In this document: positions 55,974 to 64,000 of the stretch, piece after piece | Numbering within the stretch: position 1 is the stretch's first letter | Layout: each line of letters opens with the position of its first letter | Assembly: GCA_900767955.1 (NCBI GenBank) | Contig: CAAGBC010000037.1 | Span: 1-64,000, forward strand | Reading direction: 5' to 3' | From: Spirochaetia bacterium | Lineage (GTDB): Bacteria; Spirochaetota; Spirochaetia; Treponematales; Treponemataceae | DNA: 64,000 bases | The notes under the pieces: generated by a model | The model's database searches: none | The model's input: only the letters and a program-made list of their open reading frames with translations | Told to the model about the DNA's origin: nothing | Translations under genes and position numbers: made by a program

Positions 55974-56132
55974 ATTCAAAGTTTCATAAATCGTTGCTCA
56001 GTTTTATCACAGATAATCTGCCAGCACATAACCTGGGGACCATTTAAGTTGATTGGTGGTAAGAATAAAGGTCATCCGGATGCGGATGATATTCAGAAAG
56101 CTGTGGAGTTCTACGAAAATATTACTAAATAA
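55974..56132 (+). pseudogene. 3' remnant of an unidentified plus-strand gene
   Basis: A frame open from the junction near 55974 ends at TAA 56130-56132. It encodes a natural C-terminus (ITWGPFKLIGGKNKGHPDAD, then DIQKAVEFYENITK). No start codon is near. It lies between the Ig-like fragment and the IS element and shows that the spot has seen at least one deletion or insertion. No family can be named. Confidence 0.45.
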
Positions 56133-56225
56133 TTGTTGTATATAGTATAAAATGTGATATGACCCCCTAATGGGTAACATCTTTTGCTGTCTAAATATTC
56201 CTAAAAAAAGTTGTTTAGGTCAACA

Positions 56226-57133
56226 TTAATTAATTCCAAAAGGGTATTTTTCCAAAAATTTTGTAGGGGAGAGATACCCTAAATTTTCCTTAATTCGGAA
56301 ATTGTTGTAATACCGAATAAAGTTTCCAACCTGTTCAAATACATCTTGCGATGGAATCTTACAAGCTCGAAATGCTTTCTTTGTCCATTTTGCATAGAAT
56401 CCTTCAGTCTTTAATATCGCATTAAAAGATTCCATTGCAGCATTATCCCAACATTCACCTACATCAGAACAACTTTGTTTTACTCCCAAAGACAGAAGAT
56501 AATCTCGATAATCATAACTTGTATAAGAACTACCTTGATCCGAGTGAATTATAGTGTCATTCAAATCAACAGATTCAGCTAATAATCTTACAGTCTCTAT
56601 ACAAAGATATGAATCAGGACTATCGCCAATTTTCCAGGCAACAATTTCTCTGTTATACAGATCTTCTATAATGTTCAGATAATAAATGCCATCACTTGTA
56701 TAAAGATATGTAATATCAGTTACAAATATTGTCCTTGGAGTCGGACTATAAAAATTACGTTGCAGAATATTTGCAGGAACAGTTTCCTTCAGAAGTTTTC
56801 TACGCTCATATACTTCAGGTCGATATTTTTTCCTTCTTACAACCGAATTTAGACCATTTTCACGCATTATACGGCTTATTTTTTTATGATTTACATTATG
56901 TCCCATAGAAATAAGCTTTTTGGTCATTTGTCTGTATCCAACAGAATAATCCAATTGTGTTTGAATTTTTCCAATAATCTGTATTAGTTCAGCATCAGGA
57001 TTTACTTTTTCTCGCCCTGCAATGTATTCATAGTAACATTGTTTGGAGACTCCGGCGATTGTACAGAGACGGGGGACATTTGTACATCGTCCTGATCTGA
57101 GAAGATGTTGAATACATTCGAATCTTTTTTTTT
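56226..57133 (-). CDS. IS3-family transposase OrfB (read by -1 frameshift from OrfA)
   Basis: The product continues from OrfA after a -1 slip on the A9 run (minus strand of 57125-57133). Its first residues (RFECIQHLLRSGRCTNVPRL, then IAGVSKQCYYEYIAGREK) are the helix-turn-helix typical of OrfB N-termini. The rve/DDE integrase core follows: VTDITYLYTSDGIYYL (first Asp), IIHSDQGSSYTS (second Asp), and CWDNAAMESFNAILKTE (Glu); the C-terminus has FIRYYNNFRIKENLGYLSPT. There is no good separate start; the TTG at 56954 is internal. About 302 residues follow the slip site. Confidence 0.88.
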
Positions 57134-57472
57134 AGCAACATGATTTGGGTTATATCCCATCAGTTCAGATAATGTTTCTAGATAAGCAATTTTGTCTCTG
57201 AGATATCGAATTTCAGCATCTTTTGTTTTAAACTCAGGTTCTTCGCTTTTCAATTCATTCCTCTCAATAAGTCCTGTATATTCGCTTTTAGAACTTTCTA
57301 ATTCTATTATACCTTTTTGAGAAGATTGATTTAAGGCTTTTTCTGGTGATTCAACCCATTTTTTTAATGTATATGGACTAATACCATATTCAAGTGCTAT
57401 CTGAAAATATCCGCCTTTTCCAGCCAAATAATCAGAAATTGCTGCCGCTTTTGTTGCAGGACTTGGTGTCAT
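57002..57472 (-). CDS. IS3-family OrfA (DNA-binding helix-turn-helix)
   Basis: 156 residues from the ATG at 57472 (MTPSPATKA), with AAGGAG just before it; a TTG at 57487 precedes this Shine-Dalgarno and is not the start. A helix-turn-helix (~10-40, YFQIALEYGISPYTLKKWVE) is followed by a leucine-zipper-like helix (~85-105, EIRYLRDKIAYLETLSELMG). The frame holds AKKKDS at the A9 run, where ribosomes are expected to slip -1 into orfB, then continues to its own stop at 57002. Without slipping it would act as a regulator. Confidence 0.85.
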   Translation of the reverse strand: MTPSPATKAAAISDYLAGKGGYFQIALEYGISPYTLKKWVESPEKALNQSSQKGIIELESSKSEYTGLIERNELKSEEPEFKTKDAEIRYLRDKIAYLETLSELMGYNPNHVAKKKDSNVFNIFSDQDDVQMSPVSVQSPESPNNVTMNTLQGEKK

Positions 57473-57492
57473 AAATACTCCTTGCAAAAAGC

Positions 57493-57578
57493 GTCACCTA
57501 TAATTGGGTTCAGTACTTTTTTGACCGTAACCTTATATGGGGTTCATTGTTCAAAAATAGTAAGGTAAATGGGGTTCA
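57493..57578. repeat. Three ~20-bp direct repeats at the IS right end
   Basis: On the minus strand, related 20-base units begin at 57512 (TGAACCCAATTATAGGTGAC), 57546 (TGAACCCCATATAAGGTTAC) and 57578 (TGAACCCCATTTACCTTACT), at intervals of 34 and 32 bases. The middle one is the presumed right inverted repeat. Such iterated ends usually bind transposase. The outer unit also forms a hairpin with 57581-57593. Confidence 0.55.
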
Positions 57579-57675
57579 GACCATTTTACCTTATCACTAC
57601 TAATTCCTGACTTCCTATAATATATATTCTGTCTACCATTATTAATATATGAGACTTTCTTTTTACTTCGCCTTC

Positions 57676-58041
57676 TTATAATAGAATCTTTGTAGCAATT
57701 TTCTTTCCACTCCACACTCCAATAACACAACCAACTACACTTAATAAAACATATAATCTACAATAACCATATGCTTTATTTTCAAAAAGATTATATGCTT
57801 CTAGTGAAAATGTTGAAAAAGTCGTAAATCCTCCGCAGATTCCGACTTTCCAAAAAAGAACTGTATTTTTTGAACAATTATAATTTTCAGTAATTCCTAC
57901 GATTAAGCCAATAATAAATGCGCCAATAAGATTTGTAATTAATGTAAGAATCGGAAATTGTGTTTTTACAGGAATAAGACTTATTGTGTATCGTCCAACT
58001 GCTCCAAGTGCACCGCCCAATGCTACAAAAATAAAATTCAT
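57676..58041 (-). CDS. crcB: Fluoride channel CrcB/Fluc
   Basis: 121 residues from the ATG at 58041 (MNFIFVALGGALGAVGRY), which fits the family start; an ATG at 58053 would add four residues. Four helices; hallmarks are GGALGAVGRY, NLIGAFIIGL and GGFTTFSTFSLEAY (the Phe-box and Thr that line the fluoride pore). A dual-topology dimer exports F-. A single gene with no second copy in view suggests a homodimer. It follows rodA after 15 nt with no room for a fluoride riboswitch, so it is probably read from the rod-shape operon. Confidence 0.93.
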   Translation of the reverse strand: MNFIFVALGGALGAVGRYTISLIPVKTQFPILTLITNLIGAFIIGLIVGITENYNCSKNTVLFWKVGICGGFTTFSTFSLEAYNLFENKAYGYCRLYVLLSVVGCVIGVWSGKKIATKILL

Positions 58042-58056
58042 TGCAATTTCCATTAA

Positions 58057-59370
58057 TTATGAAAAATCGTATCTTCTGTAATTTATGCTCATTAATAAGC
58101 CCATACAACTCATAGCTGTTAATAATGAAGAGCCACCGTATGATAAAAACAATAAAGGAATACCTGTGATAGGCATCATTCCCATAACCATTCCAACATT
58201 AATAAAGAAATGGATAATTAACATTCCAAGAATTCCTGAGGCAATTAAAGAGCCGTACTGATTTGAAGACTTCTTAATGATGTAAATATTTCTTATCATT
58301 ATTATAAGGTATGCAATATAAACTACTATTCCACCAACAAAACCAAATTCTTCTGAAATGATACTAAAAATAAAGTCTGTTGATTGTTGAGGTAAGAATC
58401 GGTAATGACTCTGTGTTCCTTGCAAAAAGGATGTTCCCCATAAACCTCCAGAACCAATTGCAATTTTAGATTGAATGATGTTCCACCCTGCACCAAGAGG
58501 ATCAACTTCTGGATTCATAAAAACAATCAGACGCTTAATTTGATATTCCTTCAAGATTTTTGATGCAAAAGTTGACAATAATAATCCAATAGAAATACTG
58601 ATAAAAACAAATGATATCCATAGGAAGTATTTATTTCCGTGAAAGTATCGTCGAATAACAAGACAAATAAAACCAATAGACATTGTAGATAAAATTAAAA
58701 TCATTTTTGCGGTTTGGTTTGTTAACAATGTGATAATTTCAACAGAACCTTTTGCAATAAATGTGTTGTAAACAGGTAAAATTGTAAAAATTACCATTGA
58801 AATTCCACATCCAAGTAAAAACAAAAGATATTTTATTTTTACACCAGCCATAAAACACATAATAAAAAAGATAGGAATATAAACTGTAGCAGTTCCTAAG
58901 TCTGGCTGAATTAAAATTAATCCAAAAGGAACTATAAATATTAACACAGATATAAAAAATCTTTTTAAAGGAACTTCATTATTTGTTTGTGATAAATATT
59001 TTGCCAATAAAAGAATAAATGCTATTTTTCCAAATTCTGATGGTTGTACACCAAAATCACCAATTCCAAGCCAGCTTCTAGCACCATTTACATATCTACC
59101 AAAAATTCGGGTATATATTAGAATGACAATTAAGCCTAAATAAATCCAAGTAGCATATCTTTCTGTTTTTTTATAGTCAAATAAAGCAAACAATAAAAGA
59201 ATAACCAAGCCTATAGATGCCCAAATAATTTGTTTTATATATTCATTTGTAACTAAAATTCCTTCGGAGTTTACACCTGATGAATAAATAAACGCAATTC
59301 CTAATGAAATTAACACTAATATACAAATAAGTAAAAGATAATCAAATTTTTCAAAAAATCTACTTTTCAT
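58057..59370 (-). CDS. rodA: Rod-shape SEDS glycosyltransferase RodA
   Basis: 437 residues with about ten helices. SEDS marks: GIAFIYSSGVNSE near the start, GARSWLGIGDFGVQPSEFGKIAFILLLA, LIQPDLGTATVYIPI, LGAGWNIIQSKIAIGSGG, FIFSIISEEFGFVGG and ITGIPLLFLSYGGSSLL. RodA polymerises lipid II into glycan strands with the PBP2 partner encoded just upstream. It is a bit longer than most RodA because of an added loop near 225-285. It follows mrdA by 9 nt. Confidence 0.95.
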   Translation of the reverse strand: MKSRFFEKFDYLLLICILVLISLGIAFIYSSGVNSEGILVTNEYIKQIIWASIGLVILLLFALFDYKKTERYATWIYLGLIVILIYTRIFGRYVNGARSWLGIGDFGVQPSEFGKIAFILLLAKYLSQTNNEVPLKRFFISVLIFIVPFGLILIQPDLGTATVYIPIFFIMCFMAGVKIKYLLFLLGCGISMVIFTILPVYNTFIAKGSVEIITLLTNQTAKMILILSTMSIGFICLVIRRYFHGNKYFLWISFVFISISIGLLLSTFASKILKEYQIKRLIVFMNPEVDPLGAGWNIIQSKIAIGSGGLWGTSFLQGTQSHYRFLPQQSTDFIFSIISEEFGFVGGIVVYIAYLIIMIRNIYIIKKSSNQYGSLIASGILGMLIIHFFINVGMVMGMMPITGIPLLFLSYGGSSLLTAMSCMGLLMSINYRRYDFS

Positions 59371-59379
59371 GCAAAACCT

Positions 59380-61269
59380 CTATTCTTGACGGTTTCTGTT
59401 TTTCATAAGATAAGTAAAGCCTAGTTCTTTTATTGCTTCTTCATAAGTTTGTTTTCCAAAAATACCTTGAATAACAATATTTGTTGCATAAGGAGCCCAC
59501 CATTCCCATGGGTTACAAGCTTCAACAATAGTTGCTATAACAACTTGATCTTTTGGTGGTGCATCATAAGGAGCATAAGCAACCATCCATGAATGCCAAC
59601 TAGTTTTGTATGGAGCAACTTCTGCAGTTCCTGTTTTACCTGCAGATTGAACTATTTTGTTGTGCATAGGATATTGAGGTGTACCATCAGAAATTGTGTA
59701 TCTCATTATTTTTTGAATTTCTTTCCATACATTACTATCAATATTAGATTGTAATAAAACTTCAGGTTCTATATTTTTTATAATTTCATTTGTTGACGGA
59801 TCACGAATTTCTTTTAATAAGTGTGGTTTGTATATTTTTCCTTCATTACAAACCATAGCAACCATATTTGCTAATTGTAAAGGAGTTGCTAGCATATAAC
59901 CTTGTCCAATAGAAGCAGACATTGTGTCTCCCCCTAACCATTTTTCATGGAATCTTCGTTCTTTCCATTCAATAGTTGGAACAAATCCTGTTTGCTGACT
60001 AGGTAAATCTATTTGAGAACTTTGACCAAAGCCAAATTCTTTTGCATAATTTCCGATTTTGCTTATGCCCAAATGGTCTCGACCAACAATCCAATAATAA
60101 ACATCACAAGATTCTGCAAATCCATTTTTTAAATCTAGCCAACCGTGACCAGGTTCGTGAATGTGACAATTAAATGTTCTTCCTCCATAAACAATTTTTC
60201 CTTTACACTCTATTTTTTTGTTTAAAGGAAAAGCATTTTCTTGGAGCATTGCAGTTGACATTATTATTTTAAATGTAGATGCAGGCGGATAAACCGCATT
60301 CACTGCTCTATTTATCAAAGGTTTATTTTTTTCATCAGAAATTAATTTTTGATAATATTCCCTTGATTCATCTGTGTTAAAAATATTTGGGTCAAAATAA
60401 GGATAAGAAACCATTGCCAAAACTTCACCAGTTGAAGGTTTTAAAACAACAATAGAACCTACTCTATTTCCCAACGCTTTTTCAGCTAATTTTTGAACAT
60501 CTGTATCAATTGTTAAAACAAGGTTTTTTCCCATTTGAGGAGGTTCGATAATAGGTTTATCAGATAAAACTCTTCCTCGTACGTCAACAGTTCTACTTTC
60601 TCTACCAGGAACACCCTGTAATAAAGAATCATATTGATATTCAATACCAGTTTTTCCAACGATACTATTGCGTGAATACCCTTTGTTATAAAGAATATTC
60701 ATTTCTTCTCTTGTAATATCACCAACATATCCAACTACATGAGAAAGAGAACCTGTTTCAACATAGTTTCTAATTGGTTTAGAAATCCATGATACACCAG
60801 GCAAATCAGATTTATTTTCTGCAATATTTGAAACTATAGAAAATGGAACATTTGATTTAATAGTAACAGTTGTATAAGATCTTCTGATACTTTGTGGAAC
60901 TTTTTTATCTATATCAAATTTGGAAATTCCTAGTAAAGATGCCAATTTAGTAGCAACAGTATCATACAAGCCTTTTGGAATTTCTCCCGGAGTTAATTCT
61001 ATAGCAAAGGAATCTGAATTAATTACAATAGGAACTGTGACTTTTCTATCGTATATTTCTCCACGCTGTGCAGGAATGATTGTAACTTGACTTGAAATAT
61101 TTTTTGACTGCTTTTTATAAGCATCACCATTTAAAATTTGAAGAGAAAACAATTTATATGCGTAAATGACAAAAGAAAATACAATAAAAGTTAATAAAAT
61201 TACCAATTTTGCATTTTTATCTAGTGATACATTATTTGCTAATTCTCTGTCCCTTTTGGAACTAAACAT
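59380..61269 (-). CDS. mrdA: Penicillin-binding protein 2 (class B transpeptidase)
   Basis: 629 residues from the ATG at 61269, with AAGGAGG ahead; its first base is the last base of the mreD stop (TAATG). A single membrane helix (~20-42) precedes the dimerisation domain (IPAQRGEIYDRKVTVP). The transpeptidase has STFK (active Ser ~331), SCDVYYW (SxN-type, Cys-Asp variant) and KTGTAE. It crosslinks peptidoglycan during elongation together with RodA and the MreBCD scaffold. Confidence 0.96.
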   Translation of the reverse strand: MFSSKRDRELANNVSLDKNAKLVILLTFIVFSFVIYAYKLFSLQILNGDAYKKQSKNISSQVTIIPAQRGEIYDRKVTVPIVINSDSFAIELTPGEIPKGLYDTVATKLASLLGISKFDIDKKVPQSIRRSYTTVTIKSNVPFSIVSNIAENKSDLPGVSWISKPIRNYVETGSLSHVVGYVGDITREEMNILYNKGYSRNSIVGKTGIEYQYDSLLQGVPGRESRTVDVRGRVLSDKPIIEPPQMGKNLVLTIDTDVQKLAEKALGNRVGSIVVLKPSTGEVLAMVSYPYFDPNIFNTDESREYYQKLISDEKNKPLINRAVNAVYPPASTFKIIMSTAMLQENAFPLNKKIECKGKIVYGGRTFNCHIHEPGHGWLDLKNGFAESCDVYYWIVGRDHLGISKIGNYAKEFGFGQSSQIDLPSQQTGFVPTIEWKERRFHEKWLGGDTMSASIGQGYMLATPLQLANMVAMVCNEGKIYKPHLLKEIRDPSTNEIIKNIEPEVLLQSNIDSNVWKEIQKIMRYTISDGTPQYPMHNKIVQSAGKTGTAEVAPYKTSWHSWMVAYAPYDAPPKDQVVIATIVEACNPWEWWAPYATNIVIQGIFGKQTYEEAIKELGFTYLMKNRNRQE

Positions 61270-61775
61270 TATATAATTTCCTCCTTGGAAACGCATATAA
61301 TTTTGTTAAAATGACTCAAAAACTTAAAAATAATAGGAGTTAGTAGAGTGTTTATTATTAATTCAAAAATAAATGATGTTGAAATAATATCGTATGGAAT
61401 AATTTTTGTATAAAACAAAGAAGTAATCCATATTAAGAAAACTTTTGTTATAGTTCCTAATAAACCAATTAGTGCAGGAATAATAAAACCTGTATAATTA
61501 ATGTTTTGATTTAAAAATCCTGCGATATAACCTATAACAGTTCTAAAAAGACAATTAAAACCAAAAGGTGCTCCAGATAAGAAATCAATAAATATTCCAG
61601 AGCAAAATCCCATTGATTCTCCAAAAACTTTTCCATTCAAAACAGAAAAATACAAAAGAACTAATAAAACAATATCTGGAACTGCAGGAAGAATTGTAAT
61701 ATTTGACAATATTGCAAATTCTACTAGAACGGTACACAATATAATCAAAATTGAAGAAAGGTATGCTCTAGCCAT
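61269..61775 (-). CDS. mreD: Rod-shape protein MreD
   Basis: 168 residues with about five membrane helices (ILIILCTVLVEFAILSN, DIVLLVLLYFSVLNGKVFG, SGIFIDFLSGAPFGFNCLF). The segment GFCSGIFIDFLSGAPFG is the usual mid-protein MreD feature. It lies 2 nt after mreC and shares a base with mrdA. It is an inner-membrane partner of MreC and MreB in cell elongation. Confidence 0.88.
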   Translation of the reverse strand: MARAYLSSILIILCTVLVEFAILSNITILPAVPDIVLLVLLYFSVLNGKVFGESMGFCSGIFIDFLSGAPFGFNCLFRTVIGYIAGFLNQNINYTGFIIPALIGLLGTITKVFLIWITSLFYTKIIPYDIISTSFIFELIINTLLTPIIFKFLSHFNKIICVSKEEII

Positions 61776-61777
61776 TT

Positions 61778-62650
61778 TTATCGCCTCTTTGTGTCATTAA
61801 TTTCTTTTTGATTTACAACAATAACATTTTCAAGTCTTGAAAAATCAACAATTGGTGTAAGTTCTATATCTAGAGAGGAGTTATAATCAATGACTGTTAC
61901 TTTTGAAATAGCTCCGACAGGAATATCTTTCATATAATTATTATTTTCACCAGAAGTAACAATTACATCACCAATGTGAAGTTCATCTAAAACTCGTTTA
62001 CGAATATAGGACATTGATAAAGGAACATCTTCGCTTCCATTACCAGTAACTAACCCTAAATCCCTTGTATTTTGAATTCTTGTTGATATAGAACAGTTGG
62101 AATTGTAAATTGGCATTACAATACTTGAAAATGTTCCAACTTGAATGATTTTTCCAACTAATCCTAATTCACCTTTTTGATAAGCAATAACAGGCATATT
62201 CTTTTTAATTCCACTAGAACTACCTTTATTTATTGTTAAATAAGAATTTAAGTTATCAGTTTCTCTACCAATAATTTGAGCTGGATAATTTTTTTCCTCT
62301 AAGGAAGTTGCAAATCCAAGTTGCTCTTTTAATCTATCATTTTCTTTTTTTATATCAACATTAGATCGACGCATTTGTTCATATTTTTCAAGTTTTATAG
62401 TAAGTTCGTCATAATCTTTTTTTAAGCGACTTAATTCTTTTACAGCACCAAAAGTATTAGAAACACCTGTTGCAACAGATTCTATTCCTCTTTGTGCTGT
62501 TGAAAGAATTGAGAACCCAACAGTTTTTAAACTTATAATAAAACTTCCTGAACTGAATGCAAGACTTACTCCTGATGTTATAATTAAAATCAGAAGTAAG
62601 AATTCTGGGAATTTAAATCTAAATGAAAATTTATTACTCTTTTTTAACAT
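61778..62650 (-). CDS. mreC: Rod-shape protein MreC
   Basis: 290 residues. One helix (~15-35, FPEFLLLILIITSGVSLAFS) is followed by a coiled coil (~72-110, LKKDYDELTIKLEKYEQMRR) and the periplasmic double beta-barrel with IGRETDNLNSYLTINKGSSS, GLVGKIIQVGTFSS and LGLVTGNGSED. It links the periplasmic synthases to MreB. 2 nt separate it from both neighbours. Confidence 0.94.
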   Translation of the reverse strand: MLKKSNKFSFRFKFPEFLLLILIITSGVSLAFSSGSFIISLKTVGFSILSTAQRGIESVATGVSNTFGAVKELSRLKKDYDELTIKLEKYEQMRRSNVDIKKENDRLKEQLGFATSLEEKNYPAQIIGRETDNLNSYLTINKGSSSGIKKNMPVIAYQKGELGLVGKIIQVGTFSSIVMPIYNSNCSISTRIQNTRDLGLVTGNGSEDVPLSMSYIRKRVLDELHIGDVIVTSGENNNYMKDIPVGAISKVTVIDYNSSLDIELTPIVDFSRLENVIVVNQKEINDTKRR

Positions 62651-62652
62651 AT

Positions 62653-63690
62653 TTATGAGTTAATGCTATCGTAAATTGAACGTTCTGAAGACATATCTTT
62701 AAATACTTCAAATGCGTCCCCTGCTCCTAATGCAACACATTCAAGTGGATTTTCTACAAGGATAACAGGAACATTTGTTTCTTTTGAAATAAGTTTAGGA
62801 AGCCCTTTTAGCATTGAACCTCCACCTGTCATAACAATTCCACGATCAATAATATCTGCAGCCAACTCAGGAGGTGTTTGGCCAATAGAATTTTTAATTT
62901 CTTCTACAATTTTAGTAACAGGATCTTTTAATGCTTCTCTTACTTCTACACTGTCAATTTCAAGTCTTCTTGGAAGTCCTGTAATTGCATCAGTTCCTTT
63001 TAATTCCATCTTTTCAATTGTTTTATCAGGAGCTGCATTTCCAATATTTATCTTAAGTCTTTCTGCTGCTTGATGTCCGATAATCAAGTTGTGAACACTT
63101 CTAACATGTTTTACAATAGCTTCATCGAATTTATCTCCACCAATGCGGATTGAACTTGTATTTACCATTCCTCCAAGAGAAATTACAGAAACTTCAGTAG
63201 TTCCACCACCAATATCACAAATCATATGACCTGCAGGTTCGTTAATAGGAATTTTTGCACCAATTGCAGCAGCTAAAGATTCTTCAATAACTTCTACTTC
63301 TTTTGCACCAGCTTTTAATGCAGCTTCAATAACTGCTCTTCGTTCTACATCTGTAATACAAGATGGAATTCCAATTTTCATTCTGATAGATTTAAAAATC
63401 TGATGTCTTGGAATAATTTTTGAAAGAAAGTATTTAATCATTCTTTCTGTACTATCAATATCAGCAATAACACCATCAGCTAATGGTCTAATTGCAATAA
63501 TATTGCTTGGAGTTTTTTCAAGCATGTTTTTTGCTTCTGCTCCAACAGCAACAATTCGTCTTGTTCCTTTTTCTACTGCTACAACAGATGGTTCTTCAAT
63601 AACAATTCCTTTTCCTCTTACATAAATAAGAGTATTACATGTTCCAAGATCAATACCAATGTCTGTTGAAAGTTTGTCAAAAATACCCAT
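62653..63690 (-). CDS. mreB: Actin-like cytoskeletal protein MreB
   Basis: 345 residues from the ATG at 63690 (MGIFDKLSTDIGIDLGT); GGGGGAA lies ahead of it on the minus strand, and the longer frame from 63705 includes this Shine-Dalgarno. Nucleotide-binding motifs: DIGIDLGTCNTLIYVRGKG (phosphate 1), MICDIGGGTTEVSVISLGG (phosphate 2) and IVMTGGGSMLKGL (adenosine). It forms membrane-bound filaments that place the elongation machinery. It is the first of the mreBCD-mrdA-rodA order. A TPR gene ends 24 nt before its start. Confidence 0.97.
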   Translation of the reverse strand: MGIFDKLSTDIGIDLGTCNTLIYVRGKGIVIEEPSVVAVEKGTRRIVAVGAEAKNMLEKTPSNIIAIRPLADGVIADIDSTERMIKYFLSKIIPRHQIFKSIRMKIGIPSCITDVERRAVIEAALKAGAKEVEVIEESLAAAIGAKIPINEPAGHMICDIGGGTTEVSVISLGGMVNTSSIRIGGDKFDEAIVKHVRSVHNLIIGHQAAERLKINIGNAAPDKTIEKMELKGTDAITGLPRRLEIDSVEVREALKDPVTKIVEEIKNSIGQTPPELAADIIDRGIVMTGGGSMLKGLPKLISKETNVPVILVENPLECVALGAGDAFEVFKDMSSERSIYDSINS

Positions 63691-63714
63691 ATATAATTCC
63701 CCCAAAATTTTTTG

Positions 63715-64000
63715 CTATTTATAATCAGAAATTTTTGCTAAAGCACCTGCATGATTTACTTGCAATTTTAATGCTTTGCGCCATTCTGATCGAGCTTTTA
63801 CTAAATCACCTTGTTTTTCATATATTACACCAAGGCCATAGTATGCGTCAGCAAAATTTTTATTTTTTTGTAAGATTAATTCAAATTCTGATTTTGCATC
63901 ACTATATTCTTGTGAATCTATGTAAATATTTGCTAAAAGGTTTCTACTTTTTATAATTAATTCATCATTTTCACTATTTTGAATAATTCTGAATAAATAT
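63715..64000 (-). CDS. TPR-repeat protein, C-terminal end only
   Basis: A minus-strand frame enters at the window edge and ends at TAG 63715-63717. The last 95 residues include two tetratricopeptide units: LLANIYIDSQEYSDAKSEFE and AYYGLGVIYEKQGDLVKARS, with the W/G/A-Y pattern of TPR helices. Its stop lies 24 nt before the mreB start, so it belongs to the same operon. The N-terminal part is outside, so location and any signal peptide are unknown. Confidence 0.8.
   Translation of the reverse strand, partial: YLFRIIQNSENDELIIKSRNLLANIYIDSQEYSDAKSEFELILQKNKNFADAYYGLGVIYEKQGDLVKARSEWRKALKLQVNHAGALAKISDYK

Larger units (their letters stand above)
56160..57546 (-). mobile_element. IS3-family insertion sequence
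   Basis: About 1.39 kb with orfA and orfB on the minus strand. The ends are imperfect inverted repeats: the left end starts TGACCCCCTAATGGGTAAC (56160 on) and the right end, on the minus strand from 57546, starts TGAACCCCATATAAGGTTAC. The outermost copy of the related repeat ends at 57578, so the right border could be there instead. No target-site duplication is clear at either border. All catalytic residues look intact, so the element may be active. Confidence 0.75.

Noticed and set aside
57002..57133. Frameshift between orfA and orfB taken as a broken transposase
   Set aside because: A -1 slip on the A9 run is the normal expression route of IS3 elements and all DDE residues are present.

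Overview
The window is AT-rich (roughly 30% GC by eye) and reads as a chromosomal segment of a host-associated spirochaete, most likely a low-GC Treponema. Pointers are a P83/100-family periplasmic antigen, an rnfCDGEAB cluster with a short, reduced RnfG, BspA-type leucine-rich and Ig-like (BIG2) lipoproteins typical of gut and oral treponemes, a FemAB-type peptidoglycan bridge enzyme, and T/A-ending codons throughout. Genus is inferred; no rRNA is present.

Layout. (1) 1-3083: tail of a large effector-like gene, a signal-peptide partner gene and an orphan 3' cassette of the same family, closed by a bidirectional terminator. This is the arrangement of a polymorphic-toxin locus. (2) 3152-12087: P83/100, a beta-propeller protein, an RlmD-type rRNA methylase, an alpha/beta hydrolase, PcnB, a P-loop/Asp23-like fusion and a pseudouridine synthase. 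(3) 12163-20778: YuiD-like membrane protein, an unknown polytopic protein, the Rnf ion-translocating oxidoreductase operon with overlapping ATGA junctions, and a GH57-fold protein whose catalytic residues look lost. (4) 20860-46119: housekeeping (metG, femAB-like, ATP-grasp, MATE, rnz, Gld-type ABC system, CPBP protease, PilZ, HEAT, comEC, ksgA, yggS, two rlu genes, tRNA-Leu, a pseudo-receiver operon, mfd). (5) 46195-57580: accessory region. It holds three orphan genes with related promoters (one a degenerate DnaQ-fold protein), a broken macro-domain gene, a BIG2 lipoprotein, a BspA-like lipoprotein gene split by an in-frame TAA, a GC-richer 5'-truncated Ig-like fragment and an IS3-family element. 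(6) 57676-64000, minus strand: crcB plus the rod-shape operon mreB-mreC-mreD-mrdA-rodA, preceded by a TPR gene that runs off the window.

How genes work together. The mre/mrd operon builds the lateral cell wall. Rnf couples ferredoxin oxidation to NAD reduction and ion pumping. The BIG2 and LRR lipoproteins form one surface-protein operon. The effector, its exported partner and the orphan cassette suggest contact-dependent competition acting in the periplasm. The best candidates for undescribed biology are that effector locus, the 46.2-49.0 kb island, and several proteins in recognisable folds with missing active-site residues (GH57, DnaQ-like, RnfG, receiver). All function calls are from reading the sequence; no database search was run.
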